Source: DATNBT01 sp964579765
GTDB lineage: Bacteria > Acidobacteriota > Vicinamibacteria > Vicinamibacterales > CAVVIG01
Direction of reading: 5' to 3'
Assembly: GCA_964579765.1 (NCBI GenBank)
Contig: CAZOIK010000443.1
Coordinates: forward strand, 1-25,453
DNA length: 25,453 nucleotides
Numbering within the stretch: the first letter of the stretch is position 1; every line of letters starts with the position of its first letter. Position numbers and translations under genes: made by a program. The notes beneath the pieces were generated by a model. That model did not search any database and was not told the DNA's origin. It saw only the letters and a program-made list of their open reading frames with translations. Positions 22,345 through 25,453 of the stretch are shown here, in pieces.

Positions 22345-22387
22345 CAAACCGCTGTAAGCTCTGGGACGAGCAGACGGAGGGATGCCT

Positions 22388-22942
22388 ATGGTGAAGGGCA
22401 GCACGGGGGCCGCGCTCATCGCGCTGGCGATCCTGGGAAGCGTCGCGCACGCACAGCAGGACAAGCCGAAAGCCTCGCCGAAGCTGACGGCGATGGACTA
22501 CATCGAGATTCAGCAGCTGGTCAACCGCTACGCGTTCGCCATCGACAGCTGCGCGAACAACGGCTACGACTACGCCGATCTCTACACGCCCGACGGCGTG
22601 TTCTACTGGGGCGTCGGCGCGAGAAAATCCGTTGGACGCGAGCAGCTCGCCGAAGCAGCCGGCGGCGGGAAGAATGGATGTAAGAAGCTGCAAGACGGGA
22701 AGCTGCACCCGAATCACGTGACCCAAAACTTGGTCATCGAACCGGCGCCGGGCGGCGCGACCGGCAAGTCCTACCTTGTGTATCCTGGCGAAGAAGGCGT
22801 CGCAGGCGATCCCACGCATGCCGGCCACGTCGGCGGCTACCAGGACTTCTACGTCAAGACCGCTCAGGGCTGGCGCATCAAGAAGCGCATTCACATCTTT
22901 CCGCCCGGCATTGCGGGATCGTACAAGTTTCCGGAGGAGTAG
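22388..22942 (+). CDS. Exported SnoaL-like (NTF2-fold) protein
   Basis: A 184-aa protein with a signal peptide (TGAALIALAILGSVAHA, cut before QQDK) and a single SnoaL_4-type domain. The helical start is LTAMDYIEIQQLVNRYAFAID, followed by DLYTPDGVFYWG and a strand-rich end (YQDFYVKTAQGWRIKKRIHI). NTF2-fold proteins include polyketide cyclases, dehydratases and ring-hydroxylating subunits, and the exact role cannot be told from sequence. The ATG at 22388 is chosen over 22382 because GGAGG (22376-22380) sits at the proper seven bases from it. It follows the ABC ATPase by 43 bases but has its own Shine-Dalgarno, and may be a separate unit. Confidence 0.78.
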   Translation: MVKGSTGAALIALAILGSVAHAQQDKPKASPKLTAMDYIEIQQLVNRYAFAIDSCANNGYDYADLYTPDGVFYWGVGARKSVGREQLAEAAGGGKNGCKKLQDGKLHPNHVTQNLVIEPAPGGATGKSYLVYPGEEGVAGDPTHAGHVGGYQDFYVKTAQGWRIKKRIHIFPPGIAGSYKFPEE

Positions 22943-22950
22943 CCGCGTAG

Positions 22951-22956
22951 TACACT
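22951..22956 (+). promoter_or_regulatory. Candidate -10 box of the glycine cleavage operon
   Basis: TACACT (four of six to TATAAT) is nine bases before the TTG start of gcvT. Transcription would begin about two bases before the start codon. The -35 region is weak (TTTCCG, 22928-22933, three of six). No glycine-riboswitch-like structure is possible in so short a leader. Confidence 0.45.
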
Positions 22957-22965
22957 CGTCGGGTC

Positions 22966-24027
22966 TTGAAGAAGACGCCGCTCAATGCCCGGCACCTCGC
23001 GTCGGGCGCGAAGATGGTGGAGTTCGGCGGCTGGGAGATGCCGCTCGAGTACGCCGGCATCACCCAGGAGCATCTCGCCGTCCGGAGCCGCGCCGGTCTG
23101 TTCGACGTGTCGCACATGGGCGAACTCGAGATCGCCGGCAAGGACGCGCTCGCTGCCGTCCAGACGCTCTTCTGTAACGACGCCGCGAAGCTCGCGCCCG
23201 GCCAGGCGCAGTACTCCGCCATCCTCACCGACCGCGGCACGTTTGTGGACGATGTCCTCGTCTACAGGCTCCGCGGCGATCACTTTCTCGTCGTCGTCAA
23301 CGCGGCGAATACCGTCAAGGACTACACGTGGATCGCCGAGCGCATCGGCGGCTTCGCGGACGCCGTGGTCATGGACGCGAGCTCGCGCTACGCCCTGCTG
23401 GCCGTCCAGGGACCGGCGTCGGTCGATGTCCTTCAGCCGCTGACCGGCGTCGATCTCGCGTCCCTGAAGTACTACTCGTTCGCGCACGGGGAAATCGCGA
23501 ACGTCCGCGGCACGATCTCGCGGACCGGGTACACCGGCGAGGACGGCTTCGAGATCTTCGTGCCGCCGCAGCAGGCCGATCGTGTGTGGCAGGCCATCCT
23601 CGCAGGCGGTCAGCCCGCGGGACTCGTGCCGTGCGGACTCGGCGCCAGGGACACCCTGCGGCTCGAAGCCGGCATGCGTCTCTACGGCAACGACATCGAC
23701 GAGACGACGACCGTGCTGGAAGCGGATCTCGGGTGGATGCTCGCGCCTGCGCGCCGGAGCGAGATGTCGGCGCCCGCGCGCAGGCTCGTTGGCTTCGAGC
23801 TGATCGATCCGGGCATCGCGCGCCACGGCTATGCTGTCTATGTGGGCGGCAGCGCGGCAGGCACGGTCACCAGCGGGACGCAGACGCCGACGGTGAAGAA
23901 GTCGATCGGCATGACGTACCTGCCACTTGCGCGTGCATCCGCCGGCAACGAATTCGAGATCGACGTCCGCGGCCGCCGCGCCCGGGCGCGCGTCGTGCCG
24001 CTGCCGTTTTACAAGAGATCGCGATGA
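22966..24027 (+). CDS. gcvT: Glycine cleavage system aminomethyltransferase (T protein)
   Basis: Transfers the methylene group from the aminomethyl arm of GcvH to tetrahydrofolate, releasing ammonia. The 353-aa protein begins KKTPLNARHLASGAKMVEFGGWEMP, the usual start of the family, and continues with FDVSHMGE, the catalytic-region FVDDVLVYRL (Asp96) and RTGYTGEDGFEI. The C-terminal barrel closes with PLPFYK. The TTG start is forced: an in-frame TAG (22948-22950) lies just upstream and no ATG precedes the conserved N-terminus. The stop overlaps the gcvH ATG by four bases. Length and motifs are normal. Confidence 0.96.
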   Translation: MKKTPLNARHLASGAKMVEFGGWEMPLEYAGITQEHLAVRSRAGLFDVSHMGELEIAGKDALAAVQTLFCNDAAKLAPGQAQYSAILTDRGTFVDDVLVYRLRGDHFLVVVNAANTVKDYTWIAERIGGFADAVVMDASSRYALLAVQGPASVDVLQPLTGVDLASLKYYSFAHGEIANVRGTISRTGYTGEDGFEIFVPPQQADRVWQAILAGGQPAGLVPCGLGARDTLRLEAGMRLYGNDIDETTTVLEADLGWMLAPARRSEMSAPARRLVGFELIDPGIARHGYAVYVGGSAAGTVTSGTQTPTVKKSIGMTYLPLARASAGNEFEIDVRGRRARARVVPLPFYKRSR

Positions 24028-24394
24028 CCTATCCGTCCAACTTGAAATACACGAAAGACCACGAATGGCTCGACCTCGCCGGCGATCGCGGCAAGGTGGG
24101 CATCACCGATTACGCGCAGAAACAGCTGGGCGACGTCGTCTATCTGGACCTGCCCGCCGTCGGCACGAAGCTGACGCAAGGGCAGCCGTTCGGCACCATT
24201 GAATCGGTGAAGGCCGTCTCCGAGCTGTACTCACCGGTCGCAGGCGAGGTCGTCGAGGTCAACGACGCGCTCAAGAGCAAGCCGGAACAGGTGAACACCG
24301 ATCCCCATGGCAGCTGGCTCATCGTCGTGAAGGTGGCCAACGCCGGCGACGTGTCGGCGCTGCTCGACGCGTCGCAGTACGCCGCCCTCGTGAA

Positions 24395-24398
<4 letters not shown>
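24024..24398 (+). CDS. gcvH: Glycine cleavage system H protein (lipoyl carrier)
   Basis: Carries the lipoyl arm that shuttles the aminomethyl group between P and T proteins. The 124-aa length is usual. It begins with a short helix and KYTKDHEWLDLAGDRGKVGITDYAQKQLGDVVYLDLP, as in bacterial H proteins. The lipoylated Lys is Lys63 in the motif GTIESVKAVSELYSPVAGEV. The C-terminus NTDPHGSWLIVVKV also matches the family. It overlaps gcvT upstream and gcvP downstream by four bases each, so the three genes form a tight operon. Confidence 0.97.

Positions 24399-25453
<1,055 letters not shown>

Noticed and set aside
22341..22360. CTGACA and TAAGCT before the SnoaL-like gene as -35/-10.
   Set aside because: Only eight bases separate them, which is too short for a sigma70 promoter.

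Overview
The window is G+C-rich, gene-dense DNA from a bacterial chromosome. It carries a mostly housekeeping set of genes in compact runs, often with 4-base ATGA or GTGA stop/start overlaps. The gene set (class A RNase P RNA, Tat-exported sulfatase, DegP-type protease, ComEA/GspH-like proteins, NtrC-type activators, and leader-poor promoters with TANNNT -10 boxes) fits a Gram-negative soil-type lineage. Acidobacteriota, perhaps Vicinamibacteria, is my best guess. That is an inference from gene style, not a measured placement.

Layout, left half. Positions 1-6926 hold the end of radC, then larC and metG in an overlapping chain. An exported adenosine-deaminase-like enzyme follows, overlapping tatD, and then a long-chain polyprenyl diphosphate synthase. 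A 58-bp REPIN-like double palindrome sits at 6946-7003, directly before ligA. LigA is followed by a DegP/HtrA-type protease whose probable promoter lies inside the end of ligA, and then by an NtrC/NtrX-like response regulator. The RNase P RNA gene (12108-12499) runs with a 9-base gap into a sugar-nucleotide epimerase. A small membrane protein overlaps the epimerase end. A Tat-exported sulfatase on the minus strand is divergent from a two-TM, coiled-coil/TPR-like membrane protein whose stop codon lies inside a very stable hairpin.

Layout, right half. A 325-base stretch without a convincing gene leads to an exported ComEA-like helix-hairpin-helix protein and a GspH/FimT-like pseudopilin that has no prepilin leader. 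Then comes an AAA+ activator whose sigma54-contact loop (GAFTGA) is degenerate. After it lies an accessory-looking module: a 79-aa secreted peptide with a symmetric twin CX6C pattern, a strong hairpin, an exported beta-rich protein, an ABC-2-type permease and an unusual ABC ATPase. A SnoaL-like exported protein and the glycine cleavage operon gcvT-gcvH-gcvP (gcvP cut by the window edge) close the window.

Most of the window is core metabolism and information processing: tRNA charging, DNA ligation, tRNA processing, quinone/lipid carrier chain synthesis, envelope proteolysis and one-carbon metabolism. The most promising region for something undescribed is 18158-22344 (regulator, twin-CX6C peptide, exported protein, ABC transporter). 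The REPIN element and the leaderless pseudopilin come next.
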